From assembly GCF_022376295.1 (NCBI RefSeq), contig NZ_CP060140.1, positions 3,042,356-3,106,355 on the forward strand: a stretch of DNA of 64,000 nt. The letters are read 5' to 3'. The position numbers were made by a program, and so were the translations under genes. A model generated the notes under the pieces. The model was not told the origin of the DNA. It ran no database searches and saw nothing but the letters and a program-made list of their open reading frames with translations. Of the stretch, positions 35,069 through 43,562 are shown piece by piece. Position 1 is the first letter of the stretch, and each line of letters starts with the position of its first letter. Source of the DNA: Nodularia sphaerocarpa UHCC 0038. Its GTDB lineage: Bacteria; Cyanobacteriota; Cyanobacteriia; Cyanobacteriales; Nostocaceae.

Positions 35069-35794
35069 CACCTTTTTCAAAGCCTTGACGAAATTTTAGT
35101 GAAACAGTCTGTTAATCCATTAACACTCAACCCCCAGAAAACTTTAATCACCAGTTTTGTAGAACTAGAAAACTTAATAACTGCAATCACCACAGACAAG
35201 GAAATTATTATAGCCTTGCGAGATACTTTAGAACTAATAATTTACGCCCAAGTGCAGAACTTCCCAGAAAATATCTTTTGGGATTTTGATTTTATGGTGA
35301 GTAGTATGGTTAGACAGGCTTTAGTAGCAGATGAAGGTGCAATTTCTTTTTTAGAAAGCTTTTGTAATAGAATGGTTTTGCTGATAGAATTATTCGGAAT
35401 AAAACAAGAAATTCGCTTTCGCTACGTTCACGATTTTATCTATGGGTTTGATTGGGCAAAATGGGTACAAAAAGAACCACAAAAACGCTCACATTCCGAG
35501 CCTTTTAGTTTGGTTTTTTTAGATTATTTGCTGATTAAGGGGGAAAAACTGATCAAACATCTCAATTATGGTCAGGTGACATCTTATAATCTTAGTAACA
35601 CAGGATACCGCAATCCCTTCGACTTTTCCCGTGAACCAGAAGATGAACGCCTGCTGCTAACTTCTTTAGCCAGAGAAAAACTCATCCCTGTAGAAGTATG
35701 GAATTGGGATACTAGCCCAGTGTGGAACCAACCTTTCCAAGAAATGCGCCAGCAGTTAGCATTAGAGTTAAATATTCAACCCCAAAAACACTGA
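35060..35794 (+). CDS. conserved hypothetical protein upstream of an NmrA-like reductase
   Basis: Not recognised. The 244-residue product has no signal peptide or cysteine-rich motif beyond one Cys; it is mixed alpha/beta with aromatic-rich stretches (ENIFWDFDFMVSSMVRQ, RFRYVHDFIYGFDWAKW, SNTGYRNPFDFSREPEDERL). Its stop overlaps the next start by one base (TGATG at 35792-35796), implying translational coupling with the SDR gene. The ATG at 35060 lies inside a heptamer repeat array and has no Shine-Dalgarno sequence, so initiation level or site may change as the repeat number changes. Confidence 0.78.
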   Translation: MTNHLFQSLDEILVKQSVNPLTLNPQKTLITSFVELENLITAITTDKEIIIALRDTLELIIYAQVQNFPENIFWDFDFMVSSMVRQALVADEGAISFLESFCNRMVLLIELFGIKQEIRFRYVHDFIYGFDWAKWVQKEPQKRSHSEPFSLVFLDYLLIKGEKLIKHLNYGQVTSYNLSNTGYRNPFDFSREPEDERLLLTSLAREKLIPVEVWNWDTSPVWNQPFQEMRQQLALELNIQPQKH

Positions 35795-36453
35795 TGAAAG
35801 CATTTGTAGCCGGAGCAACAGGTGAAACAGGTCGCCGCATCGTCCAAGAACTCATAGCCCGAAATATTCCTGTGCGGGCTTTAGTCAGAGATGCAGAGAC
35901 AGCTAGAGCTATTTTACCTGCTGAGGCTGAGTTAGTTGTGGGCGATGTCTTAGAACCAGAAACCCTGAATACGGCTATAGGAGATAGTACAGTTTTACTA
36001 TGCGCCACTGGTGCAAAACCCAGTTTCGACCCCACAGGCCCCTACAAAGTCGATTTTGAAGGAACTAAAAATTTAGTTGATGCTGCTAAGGCTAAGGGAA
36101 TTGAGCATTTTGTTTTTGTCTCTTCTTTGTGTGTTTCTCAGTTATTCCATCCGTTGAACTTGTTTTGGTTGATTTTGGTGTGGAAAAAACAAGCAGAAGA
36201 ATACATTCAAAAAAGCGGTTTGACTTATACCATTGTCCGCCCTGGTGGGTTGAAAAATGAAGATAATTCTGATGCAATTGTGATGCAGAGTGCTGATACA
36301 TTATTTGATGGTAGTATTCCTCGACAAAAAGTCGCTCAGGTTTGTGTTGAGTCTTTATTTGAGCCATCCGCACGTAATAAAGTTGTTGAGGTTGTGGCTA
36401 AACCAGAAGTTACCTCCAAAAGCTTGGGAGAACTATTTGCTAATGTTGCATAA
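35794..36453 (+). CDS. NAD(P)-binding SDR/NmrA-like protein
   Basis: An atypical short-chain dehydrogenase of 219 residues. The Rossmann motif GATGETGRR is at residues 7-15 (MKAFVAGATGETGRRIVQEL), followed by VRALVRDAETAR, VLLCATGAKPSFD, FVFVSSLCVSQ and TIVRPGGLKNED. It resembles the Tic62/Ycf39-like group of plastid and cyanobacterial proteins, which often act as assembly factors rather than enzymes. The true start is the ATG at 35794, overlapping the stop of the previous gene by one base; frames beginning further upstream are overlap artefacts. Confidence 0.9.
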   Translation: MKAFVAGATGETGRRIVQELIARNIPVRALVRDAETARAILPAEAELVVGDVLEPETLNTAIGDSTVLLCATGAKPSFDPTGPYKVDFEGTKNLVDAAKAKGIEHFVFVSSLCVSQLFHPLNLFWLILVWKKQAEEYIQKSGLTYTIVRPGGLKNEDNSDAIVMQSADTLFDGSIPRQKVAQVCVESLFEPSARNKVVEVVAKPEVTSKSLGELFANVA

Positions 36454-36786
36454 TTAGTTTTGTTGGACTGAGCGTAGTCGAAGCTCAACTTTATATCTTA
36501 GAAGAATTAATTAACCACAGATGAACACAGATGAACACAGATAATTTGGCGTTGCTGAAACCAAGTATGAATTTAGGTGTAGAGACGTTCCATGGAACGT
36601 CTCTACAGGGGTTTTGACATTAACAAAAATCGTGTTCATACTTCAAATCAGCAACGTCGATAGTTCACTACTTACTAGATTGGGAAAGGCTATAACTTAT
36701 CAGTCAGGAGTTTCTTGGTGAACTTTGCCGAAATACCTGCGTCAATTATTGTTGTTAGTGAAGAGCGAATTTGAAGGAGTCTGACA
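36454..36786. other. intergenic region with a MITE-like element
   Basis: Holds short direct repeats near 36515-36540 (ACACAGATGA units), the inverted-repeat element at 36550-36656, and the leader of the lysozyme-like gene with AAGGAG at 36774-36779. No coding frame is seen. Confidence 0.6.
36550..36656. mobile_element. 107-base MITE-like element with central perfect palindrome
   Basis: The 21-base ends (36550-36570 and 36636-36656) are imperfect inverted repeats sharing CGTTGCTGA and AAGTATGA blocks. Between them lies a perfect 28-base palindrome at 36579-36606 (half-site GTAGAGACGTTCCA). No ORF is inside. The structure is that of a non-autonomous inverted-repeat element. Confidence 0.65.
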
Positions 36787-37479
36787 CTGAAAGGCTTTAA
36801 ACTCAAAGGCGTTGAGCCTCTGATTGGCCCCATCGCCTCACTGCTTGGCTTGGTCTATTTGTTGCAGTGGTACATACATGGTACATTGCGATCGCCTACC
36901 GATCCTGTATTTAGAGTCCAACAGCCGCCTTTAGTTATGCAAGGGGGTGATCCTCATATCCGCGCTTTGATGCGAACCATCTCAGCCAGTGAGGCCAATG
37001 GTCCTCGTCCTTATTCTCTTTTGTATGGTGGTCAGCAGGTTAATAACCTCAGCCGTCATCCAGAGATATGCGTCAGGATTGTTACAGGGCCAAATAAGGA
37101 CAATTGTTCCACTGCGGCTGGGAGATATCAAATTATCAATAATACTTGGTTTGAAATCGCCCCTCGCTATCATCCAAAACCTCCCGGAAACATGATGTTT
37201 TGGTCTGCTTATAGTTTTGAAGCTGAGTATCAAGATGTGGTGGTTTATCGTTGGTTGAATGATAGAAAGGTTTGGGGAACTGATATTTCTCAACTCTTGC
37301 AAAATGGCAAAATTAACGATGTTTTGCGGCGACTTTCTCCCACTTGGACGAGTCTAGGATATGGTATCGAAACTAATTCAATTAGTCGCTCTTTGCCGAA
37401 TATCTATGAGAAAATGTTGAAGGAGGAATTAAGGGTTGTTAATCAACCAGCATCTGTAATTATGACTCCAGAACGTTGA
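36787..37479 (+). CDS. membrane-anchored lysozyme/muramidase-like protein, probable CTG start
   Basis: The C-terminal 160 residues resemble phage-type lysozymes (GH24/COG4678 muramidase): RALMRTISASEANGPRPYSL with the likely catalytic Glu, then NCSTAAGRYQIINNTWFEIA and an FWSAYSFEAEYQDVVVYRWL segment. The frame stays open upstream to a stop at 36772-36774. A canonical AAGGAG at 36774-36779 is 7 bases before an in-frame CTG at 36787, giving LKGFKLKGVEPLIGPIASL and a hydrophobic anchor; no ATG, GTG or TTG lies between. The first conventional start is TTG at 36850, which has no ribosome site and cuts the helix. It may be a peptidoglycan hydrolase tethered to the membrane. Confidence 0.7.
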   Translation: MKGFKLKGVEPLIGPIASLLGLVYLLQWYIHGTLRSPTDPVFRVQQPPLVMQGGDPHIRALMRTISASEANGPRPYSLLYGGQQVNNLSRHPEICVRIVTGPNKDNCSTAAGRYQIINNTWFEIAPRYHPKPPGNMMFWSAYSFEAEYQDVVVYRWLNDRKVWGTDISQLLQNGKINDVLRRLSPTWTSLGYGIETNSISRSLPNIYEKMLKEELRVVNQPASVIMTPER

Positions 37480-37517
37480 GTTTTTAACAAACCACACCAG
37501 GCGCAGAGAACACAGAG

Positions 37518-38363
37518 TTAGAGGGAAGAGGGGGAATTTTGCCTGGGGATGGGATGAGTGAAAAAGTCTCTGATGTTTTTGACAAATTCTGCCGTATTTT
37601 CTAGGTGAATATTATGCCCAGCCTGATTAATTACTTTTAGCTGGGCAATTTGACATTTTTGAGCTATTTCTGTATTGATATCTATGAATTTTTTATCATG
37701 TTCTCCGGTTAATAATAGCAAAGGTGTTGTATTTTGGTTGAGTTTATTCCATAAGGAAGGTTGATTTCCAGTCCCCATGAATTGCAATGATTTAGTTAGT
37801 TCAATTGGATTATTTTGCAACCGACTTTCTAAGATGATTTCAAAGTTGGGATGATTTTTGATTGCGCCAAAGATTGGCTGATTATACCAATTTTGTAAAA
37901 AAGTAGCAAAATCTGATTTGGTAATACTTCTTGCTAATTTTCTGGCTATTTGAGCATCATTTTTAATTCTTGCTAATCTTTCTATTTCTGTTGCTAAACC
38001 TGGGGATGCTGATTCTAGGATAACTTTAGCAAAACGCTCTGGAAAATGTAGAGTTAAATATAAAGCTAATCTTCCACCCATTGAATAACCTACTAAGAAG
38101 CATTGGTTAATTTTTAACTCGTCTAATAAGTTAATTAAAGCATTAGCAGTATTTGCCATTGTATAGTATTCATCCCCACCCAATACTTGAGTTTTTCCAT
38201 GTCCTGGTAAATCAAGTGTGAGAAATGAAAATTCTTCAGCTAGTATCTTTATGGCTTCGTCAAATTCATGAATATTACCCATAAAACCATGTAAAAATAG
38301 AATCACTGGTTTATTTGAGTTGTTAATTAAAGAATAATGAACATTATAATTATTCAAAACCAT
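37518..38363 (-). CDS. menH: 2-succinyl-6-hydroxy-2,4-cyclohexadiene-1-carboxylate synthase (MenH-like alpha/beta hydrolase)
   Basis: MenH removes pyruvate from SEPHCHC during phylloquinone (menaquinone-type) synthesis. The 281-residue alpha/beta hydrolase shows ILFLHGFMGNIHEFD (oxyanion region), LDLPGHGKT, the nucleophile elbow VGYSMGGRLALYL, the acid region LLTGEHDKKF and the catalytic His in QAGHNIHLENTAEF. These match MenH better than generic hydrolases, notably SMGGR and GHG, but confirmation would need the other men genes, which are not in this window. ATG at 38363. Confidence 0.82.
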   Translation of the reverse strand: MVLNNYNVHYSLINNSNKPVILFLHGFMGNIHEFDEAIKILAEEFSFLTLDLPGHGKTQVLGGDEYYTMANTANALINLLDELKINQCFLVGYSMGGRLALYLTLHFPERFAKVILESASPGLATEIERLARIKNDAQIARKLARSITKSDFATFLQNWYNQPIFGAIKNHPNFEIILESRLQNNPIELTKSLQFMGTGNQPSLWNKLNQNTTPLLLLTGEHDKKFIDINTEIAQKCQIAQLKVINQAGHNIHLENTAEFVKNIRDFFTHPIPRQNSPSSL

Positions 38364-38739
38364 ATACTACAGAAATAATTAATTACAGAAAATACTTATG
38401 TTGTCTGTAAAATATAGCATTTATTAATCTGTGTTCATCTGTGTAGCCTACGGCAAGCCACTACGTGTCTATATCTGTGGTTATAGCAATTCCCATTCAA
38501 GTGAGGTACAAGCAGTAATAATTAAATGCAGATGGACGCAGATAAACGCAGATAATTTTGTACTTTATTAGACTGGAAAATGCTATATATAATCTTCGGT
38601 TAATCACTGATAGAGGAACGTTAACTTAGTTTTCCGAAGGCGTAAGCCAACATTTTCCGTAATTTTTTGGGTTTCACTTGCTACAACCCAACCTACAAAA
38701 ATATATTTTATAACAAGTTTATTCAGACAATTGCCAAAT
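38364..38739. other. intergenic region between menH and mutL
   Basis: AT-rich, with repeat fragments such as the ACGCAGATAA units near 38535-38555 and a TGTGTTCATCTGTG block near 38430. The menH promoter should lie just right of 38363. No coding frame is supported. Confidence 0.5.
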
Positions 38740-40398
38740 TTAAATCCCGTGACTTTTACCAATTACCCAATTACGCCGGAAAAATCTGGCTAAGGCTGGT
38801 TCTTCTAAGGATAAATAAATGGGGCGACCGTGGGGACAGGTGCGGGGGTTGCGAGTGCGTTGCCATTGATCTAATAATGTCTGCATTTCTGGCATAGTCA
38901 TGGGTGTACCATTACGAATAGCACTGCGACAGGCGACGGCTACTTGGGCTACTTGTAAATCTCCTCCCCAACTGAGTTCTAAAATTGCGTCTGCACAATC
39001 TTCTCGCTGTTGCAAAGGTGCGGGTAAGGTGCGAATTGCCCAAAGTTGTTCGCCGAAGGGTTCTATATCTAAACCAATTCTTTGCAATTGTAATACTTGC
39101 GCTGGTGATAATTGATAAAGAATGATTGCGGGTTCAATGGGTACAAGTTGCCAGTTATCACAGATTTGCTCATATAATACTCGCTCATGAGCAATATGTT
39201 GTTCTACTAACCACATTCCATTGGGATGTTCTACTACTATATAGGTGTTGCTGAGTTGCGCGATCGCCTTTAAAGAATGCGCTGTATTATTATCTTCAGA
39301 AGGATTTTGAGGATTAACATGATAACCGCCTTTGGCTTCTGCGGCTTTGAGTAATTTACTGACTCTTGTTGTGTGGACAGATTCTTTCAAATTAGCTGAA
39401 CTTATGCGGAGTGCTTGGTCAATTGCTGTGGTAATTTGTTCTTGCCAATAATTAATTTCATTGAGGTAAATTTCGCTTTTGGCGGGGTTACGATTCCAGT
39501 TAATTTGGTCAGGAGAAATGGTCAGATTTAATAAACAAATCGGATAGCGATCGCGTGGTAATGTTCTATGAAATGCTGATAAAATCGTTTGCTCTAATTC
39601 CGGCGATTTTACCATGCGTCCATTAATCGCTACCCGTACCCAATCAGGGCGGCGGCGATGACATCTATCAGGTAATCCCACCACTAGACTAATTTGGGAC
39701 TGGGGACTGGGTACTTCTAGTTTGACTTCGTTTAAGTCACCTTGTCGGACTTGGGGGAGAATTTGCGGTAGGAGTTGTCCTGTGGAGGCTGCGGGAGAGA
39801 TACTGAACCATTGGCGGTCATTTTGCCAAACTTGCCAAGTAACATGAGGGTGACAGAGGGCGATTTGTTGAATTGCTAGTTGTACGCCTCTCATTTGCTG
39901 GGCGGCTGTGGGTAAACCCTGACGACGCACGGTACAATTACCAAACAGATGAGAAACTGTCACCACTGTACCAGGTGCGATCGCAGTTGCTTCAAATTCC
40001 ACAGCCTTACCACCATCACCATAAACAACCCGCCAGCCCACATTACCTGCCCCTGGACGGCTCAAAATTTCCAAATCTGCCAAAGTTGTCAAACTGTGCA
40101 ACGCTTCACCGCGAAAGCCCAAACTGTTAATCTTCCATAAATCTTCACTAGAGCGAATTTTACTGGTACTGTGTGCCAGGGCGGCTTGTTGCAAATCATA
40201 TTCGTCCATTCCGCAACCATTATCTGCCACGCGAATGCGCCACTGCTGCGGCCAAAGAGAAACTACAATCCGGGTTGCGCCTGCGTCTAGGGAATTTTCC
40301 ACCAATTCCCGCACCACAGAAGCTAAAGAGTCGATTACCTCTCCAGCTGTAATTAGATATACGACTTCTGTCGGTAAAGCTTGAATAGTAGATGCCAT
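38740..40398 (-). CDS. mutL: DNA mismatch repair protein MutL
   Basis: MutL couples mismatch recognition by MutS to strand incision. The 552-residue product has the GHKL ATPase N-terminus (IAGEVID-like ITAGEVIDSLASVVRELVEN, SLDAGATRI, ADNGCGM, HSTSKI, GFRGEAL), the transducer domain, and a C-terminal domain with EQHIAHERVLYE, ACRSAIRNGTPM and TCPHGRP. These last motifs resemble the nicking endonuclease site (DQHA-x2-E-x4-E) of MutL from bacteria that lack MutH, with D and A replaced by E and I at two positions. ATG at 40398. Confidence 0.95.
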   Translation of the reverse strand: MASTIQALPTEVVYLITAGEVIDSLASVVRELVENSLDAGATRIVVSLWPQQWRIRVADNGCGMDEYDLQQAALAHSTSKIRSSEDLWKINSLGFRGEALHSLTTLADLEILSRPGAGNVGWRVVYGDGGKAVEFEATAIAPGTVVTVSHLFGNCTVRRQGLPTAAQQMRGVQLAIQQIALCHPHVTWQVWQNDRQWFSISPAASTGQLLPQILPQVRQGDLNEVKLEVPSPQSQISLVVGLPDRCHRRRPDWVRVAINGRMVKSPELEQTILSAFHRTLPRDRYPICLLNLTISPDQINWNRNPAKSEIYLNEINYWQEQITTAIDQALRISSANLKESVHTTRVSKLLKAAEAKGGYHVNPQNPSEDNNTAHSLKAIAQLSNTYIVVEHPNGMWLVEQHIAHERVLYEQICDNWQLVPIEPAIILYQLSPAQVLQLQRIGLDIEPFGEQLWAIRTLPAPLQQREDCADAILELSWGGDLQVAQVAVACRSAIRNGTPMTMPEMQTLLDQWQRTRNPRTCPHGRPIYLSLEEPALARFFRRNWVIGKSHGI

Positions 40399-40547
40399 AA
40401 ATTACAGTTTAGGGGAGTAGGCAACCACTGGATAAAATTACCATTTTTATTTACAATTCCCCAGAATTTTTGATTAATTCTAAAGAAACTCAGATTCTAG
40501 AGGAATTCTTGATAGATTGCTTGTGAGGTTATCAGCGAGAAAAGTTT

Positions 40548-40883
40548 ATGAGTAGTGATTTAGTTGCTGAAGTTCATGATCTAAAGTCTCGTCTGGAATG
40601 GGGTCAACCAGCGTTTACAATCATCGATGTGCGCGATCGCCACACTTACAATTACAATCGCATCACAGGGGCTATCCAAATCCCCTTAGATGAATTAGTA
40701 AAACGCGCTAAACCTGCACTACACGAGGAACGCCAGATTTATATCTATGGCGATAGCGACACACAAGCCGGCTACGCTGTTCAACTATTACGAGCTGCTG
40801 GCTTTATGAATGCAACCGTACTCAGAGGCGGTATCACAGCCTGGAAAACAATTGGCGGTGCTACAGAAGGCGTAGCTGCTTAA
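40548..40883 (+). CDS. rhodanese-like domain protein without active-site cysteine
   Basis: A 111-residue single rhodanese domain. The fold signatures are present: FTIIDVRDRHTYNYNRITGA, IQIPLDEL and VLRGGITAW. The position of the catalytic loop (usually CxxGxR/S) reads YGDSDTQAGYA, and the whole protein contains no cysteine. It therefore cannot act as a sulfurtransferase and is more likely a binding or regulatory module. ATG at 40548, shortly downstream of divergent mutL. Confidence 0.9.
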   Translation: MSSDLVAEVHDLKSRLEWGQPAFTIIDVRDRHTYNYNRITGAIQIPLDELVKRAKPALHEERQIYIYGDSDTQAGYAVQLLRAAGFMNATVLRGGITAWKTIGGATEGVAA

Positions 40884-40895
40884 AATTCCTTCCCT

Positions 40896-41104
40896 AACTC
40901 TCATCCCAAAACCCTCTGCGTACCTCCGCGTTAACTTAGCGTAACTCTGCGTTTAATCTTTAATCATTGTGGGATAGTTATCCTACCCCACACTTGTACA
41001 TCAAAGAATAATCAACCACAGATGAATACTGCTGTAAGTAACTCTCATCCCAAAAACCTCTGCGTACCTCCGCGTTAACTTTGCGTGACTCTGCGTTTAA
41101 TCTT
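40896..41104. repeat. pair of 65-base direct repeats
   Basis: Copies at 40896-40960 and 41040-41104 (each starting AACTCTCATCCCAAAA and ending CTGCGTTTAATCTT) differ at only a few positions. They lie between the convergent rhodanese and deaminase genes and contain CTCTGCG motifs like the other 8-mer repeats. Confidence 0.88.
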
Positions 41105-41109
41105 GTAAC

Positions 41110-42153
41110 CTAATCTTTCCTTGCTAAAACTTTCGGAAGTTCCGGCTTAAGTAGTCTGTTCAATAAAGATGCAGGCGCTTGATTATGAGGCCAAGCAAAA
41201 GCATGACGGAAGGCTGCATTTTGACAAGCTTGTAACTGCTCAAAATTAATAATGTCGTAAGTTAAAAGATTTTCGTACTCAAAGGGTAAGCGCATATTAT
41301 GCAGCCCAGCGTTATCAGTACAAATCGCAATATCTACCCCTGCTTCAAAACAACGGTCAAAAACTAATTTTAGTTGACGGATATCCTGTAAAGTACCTGT
41401 TTTGAGGTAAGTTGTGGGACAAACTTCTAAACACTGTCCTCTTTTAGCTATATCCTTTAATAACTCTGGAGATAACAGGGGAATTTGGATACCGTGACCA
41501 ATTCGCATCAGGTAGGGTAAAAGTTTGGGGTGACAGCCATCGGTGGTTTCGTAAAGGTGTCCAGTTGTGTTAATGCCGTGCGATCGCCCATAATCATACA
41601 AGCTGATCCATTCTTCTAGACGTTCTTCATAATAGCGATCGCCACCAGCCACGTCAATCCCACAAACATACTGTTTATTCTGCACAGCCAACTCAATAAT
41701 TGCCCGATTCACCTCATAAGGTAAACGCGAGTGCATACAGAGAATTTGGCTCGTCACAATCGGATACTCTGGTAAATGACTAGCTTTTCCCACCACCTCC
41801 ACAATTTCCGCCATCTTGTCAATTCTTTCGGTTTGACTAAGATGTTCAGGTGTGCGTAAATATGGAGTATAGCGTAATTCTAAATACGCCAAATTTTCAA
41901 AGATATAAGCACCGCGCAATAAGCGATAAATAAAGTAAGGTAAAGTCTCTACAGTTTGCACACTTTCCACTAAAGTGTGTAATTCTAGATACTCATCTAA
42001 AGTATTGCGGGGACGGGTGTAAAAATCCTCAAATTCCGAATATTCAGCAAAACGAGTAATTAAATCTGTCGCATGGCGCTCAAAATATCGCCACAAAACG
42101 CGGGGAACAACGGAACCCCCCAGATGTCTATGTAACTCAGCATATAACGCCAT
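41110..42153 (-). CDS. adenosine deaminase-like amidohydrolase
   Basis: A 347-residue member of the metal-dependent ADA superfamily. Conserved positions: ELHRHLGGS (His8 and His10, metal), GHLYET (equivalent of HAGE, keeping His and Glu), MRIGHGIQI (His), and CTDNAG, where the usual TDDP pair is D-N. The catalytic set is nearly complete, so activity is plausible, but the TDDP change and the distinct FEDFYTRPRNTLDEYLELH region suggest a substrate other than plain adenosine. ATG at 42153. Confidence 0.85.
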   Translation of the reverse strand: MALYAELHRHLGGSVVPRVLWRYFERHATDLITRFAEYSEFEDFYTRPRNTLDEYLELHTLVESVQTVETLPYFIYRLLRGAYIFENLAYLELRYTPYLRTPEHLSQTERIDKMAEIVEVVGKASHLPEYPIVTSQILCMHSRLPYEVNRAIIELAVQNKQYVCGIDVAGGDRYYEERLEEWISLYDYGRSHGINTTGHLYETTDGCHPKLLPYLMRIGHGIQIPLLSPELLKDIAKRGQCLEVCPTTYLKTGTLQDIRQLKLVFDRCFEAGVDIAICTDNAGLHNMRLPFEYENLLTYDIINFEQLQACQNAAFRHAFAWPHNQAPASLLNRLLKPELPKVLARKD

Positions 42154-42321
42154 AATGGTATTTTGTAAATATAAAGTTCACTAATTGTAACAAAAGCCAT
42201 AAATAAAAAAATCTAGCATTTGTAGTAAATTTTGGATATCAGAAACACAAATCGCCTAAATATAGTCAAATAAAACACAAACTGACTAAAAAACGATTAC
42301 CGCTTATTTACCGCAAAATTC

Positions 42322-43533
42322 ATGAAAGCCAAAATAATTTTATGTGGTGTGTTGGGGTTACTTGGTCTCAGCAGCCTAATTTTTCACGCAACAACACAGC
42401 CCCAGAATTCTATTAAAGCAGAGGTGGCTACTACGCCAAAAAATCTCCCTCAAAACCTAGAAACCGCAGTACGCGAGAAAATGGCGCAGCAATTGGAAAT
42501 TAACAGCGAACTCCTCAAACTAACAAAATCTGAAATAGCGACTTGGGAAGACTGTTTACCCCACAAATCAGGCGTGATTCCGACTCAACCTTGTCCAGCT
42601 AAATCCCATTCTGGCTGGCGTGTAACCATGAGTGGTCAAGGTGAAAATTGGGTTTATTATGTAACTAATAATGGATTTATTACCCTTGATACCACTGCAA
42701 GTTTAAATCAAACTATTCTCTCAGCTTTATCCACAAAATTATCCCTAGAAACCAACAATATTTCTATTATTGCAGCACAACTAAGCAAAGGTCTTCCGGA
42801 CTGTCCCATCAATACTACTTGCAAAGTCCAGTCAATTTTAGGATGGCGTATTCTTGTAAAAGGTAGAGAGAAACCATTCTTTTTGGGACTTGATGGACAA
42901 GATTTGAATTATGGGAATTTAAGTTTGTTTCTGCCCCAAGAAACAGCAGAAATGCCCCGAAATATTGGCGAGAAGGTGTTAGAGGATGTTGTGAGTCGCC
43001 ATGATAATTTAAATTCTAACCTGCGAGTTGAAAGTATTAAAGCTATAACATGGAATTGGTGTCAGGGTGCAGAGACAGGACCGACAAAACCAGAAATGGG
43101 GAATTGTCAAGATATAGAACAAGCAGGTTGGCAAATGATTGTTATTATGGACGCTAATCGCTATGTTTACTATATTCATAAACGCGCAATTTCAGACCCC
43201 AATTTTTCCCCAATACCTGATGGAATGCAAAGTTTACCTAGTTCATTAGTAAGTGTAATCAAAAAAGATGCAGCTAAACGGGCAAAGGTCTCAGAAAATA
43301 TAATTGGTCTGCACTCGACAACTCCCAAGTTTTTTGACAGTTGTTTGAATATTGATAACCAAAAGTTAAGTTGTCGCCAGTCAATTCAAGCCGGATGGGA
43401 AGTTAATGTTTTGGGCGGTAATGTTCCTAGTGGAAATCCTTCATGGGCAAGTGCTGCCCGGAGTTATAATGTGAATCTGGCGGGCAATGATCTTCGGTTT
43501 GTACACTTTGGTGTGTGGGTTCCAGTACCTTAA
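42322..43533 (+). CDS. secreted protein of four tandem cysteine-paired repeats
   Basis: A 403-residue protein with an N-terminal signal or anchor (KIILCGVLGLLGLSSLIFHA). The remainder is four diverged repeats of about 90 residues, each with a helix-like lead (for example LETAVREKMAQQLEINSELL), two cysteines and a GW(R/Q/E)-hydrophobic strand: WEDCLP...PCPAKSHSGWRVTM, LPDCPINTTCKVQSILGWRI, WNWCQGAE...NCQDIEQAGWQMIV, and FFDSCLN...LSCRQSIQAGWEVNVL. The cysteine pair in each unit probably forms a disulfide in the periplasm. No named family recognised. ATG at 42322. It is divergent from the ADA-like gene. Confidence 0.82.
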   Translation: MKAKIILCGVLGLLGLSSLIFHATTQPQNSIKAEVATTPKNLPQNLETAVREKMAQQLEINSELLKLTKSEIATWEDCLPHKSGVIPTQPCPAKSHSGWRVTMSGQGENWVYYVTNNGFITLDTTASLNQTILSALSTKLSLETNNISIIAAQLSKGLPDCPINTTCKVQSILGWRILVKGREKPFFLGLDGQDLNYGNLSLFLPQETAEMPRNIGEKVLEDVVSRHDNLNSNLRVESIKAITWNWCQGAETGPTKPEMGNCQDIEQAGWQMIVIMDANRYVYYIHKRAISDPNFSPIPDGMQSLPSSLVSVIKKDAAKRAKVSENIIGLHSTTPKFFDSCLNIDNQKLSCRQSIQAGWEVNVLGGNVPSGNPSWASAARSYNVNLAGNDLRFVHFGVWVPVP

Positions 43534-43562
43534 GCTGTGCTGATTAATTTGCACTCTTGTAT

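Noticed and set aside
35722..35793. Upstream extension of the SDR gene
   Set aside because: The first 24 codons overlap the preceding gene and are not protein-family-like; the Rossmann start MKAFVAGATG begins at 35794.
41110..42153. Loss of catalytic residues in the ADA-like protein
   Set aside because: On closer reading GHLYET retains the His and Glu of HAGE and the metal ligands are kept; only the second Asp of TDDP differs, so inactivity is not supported.
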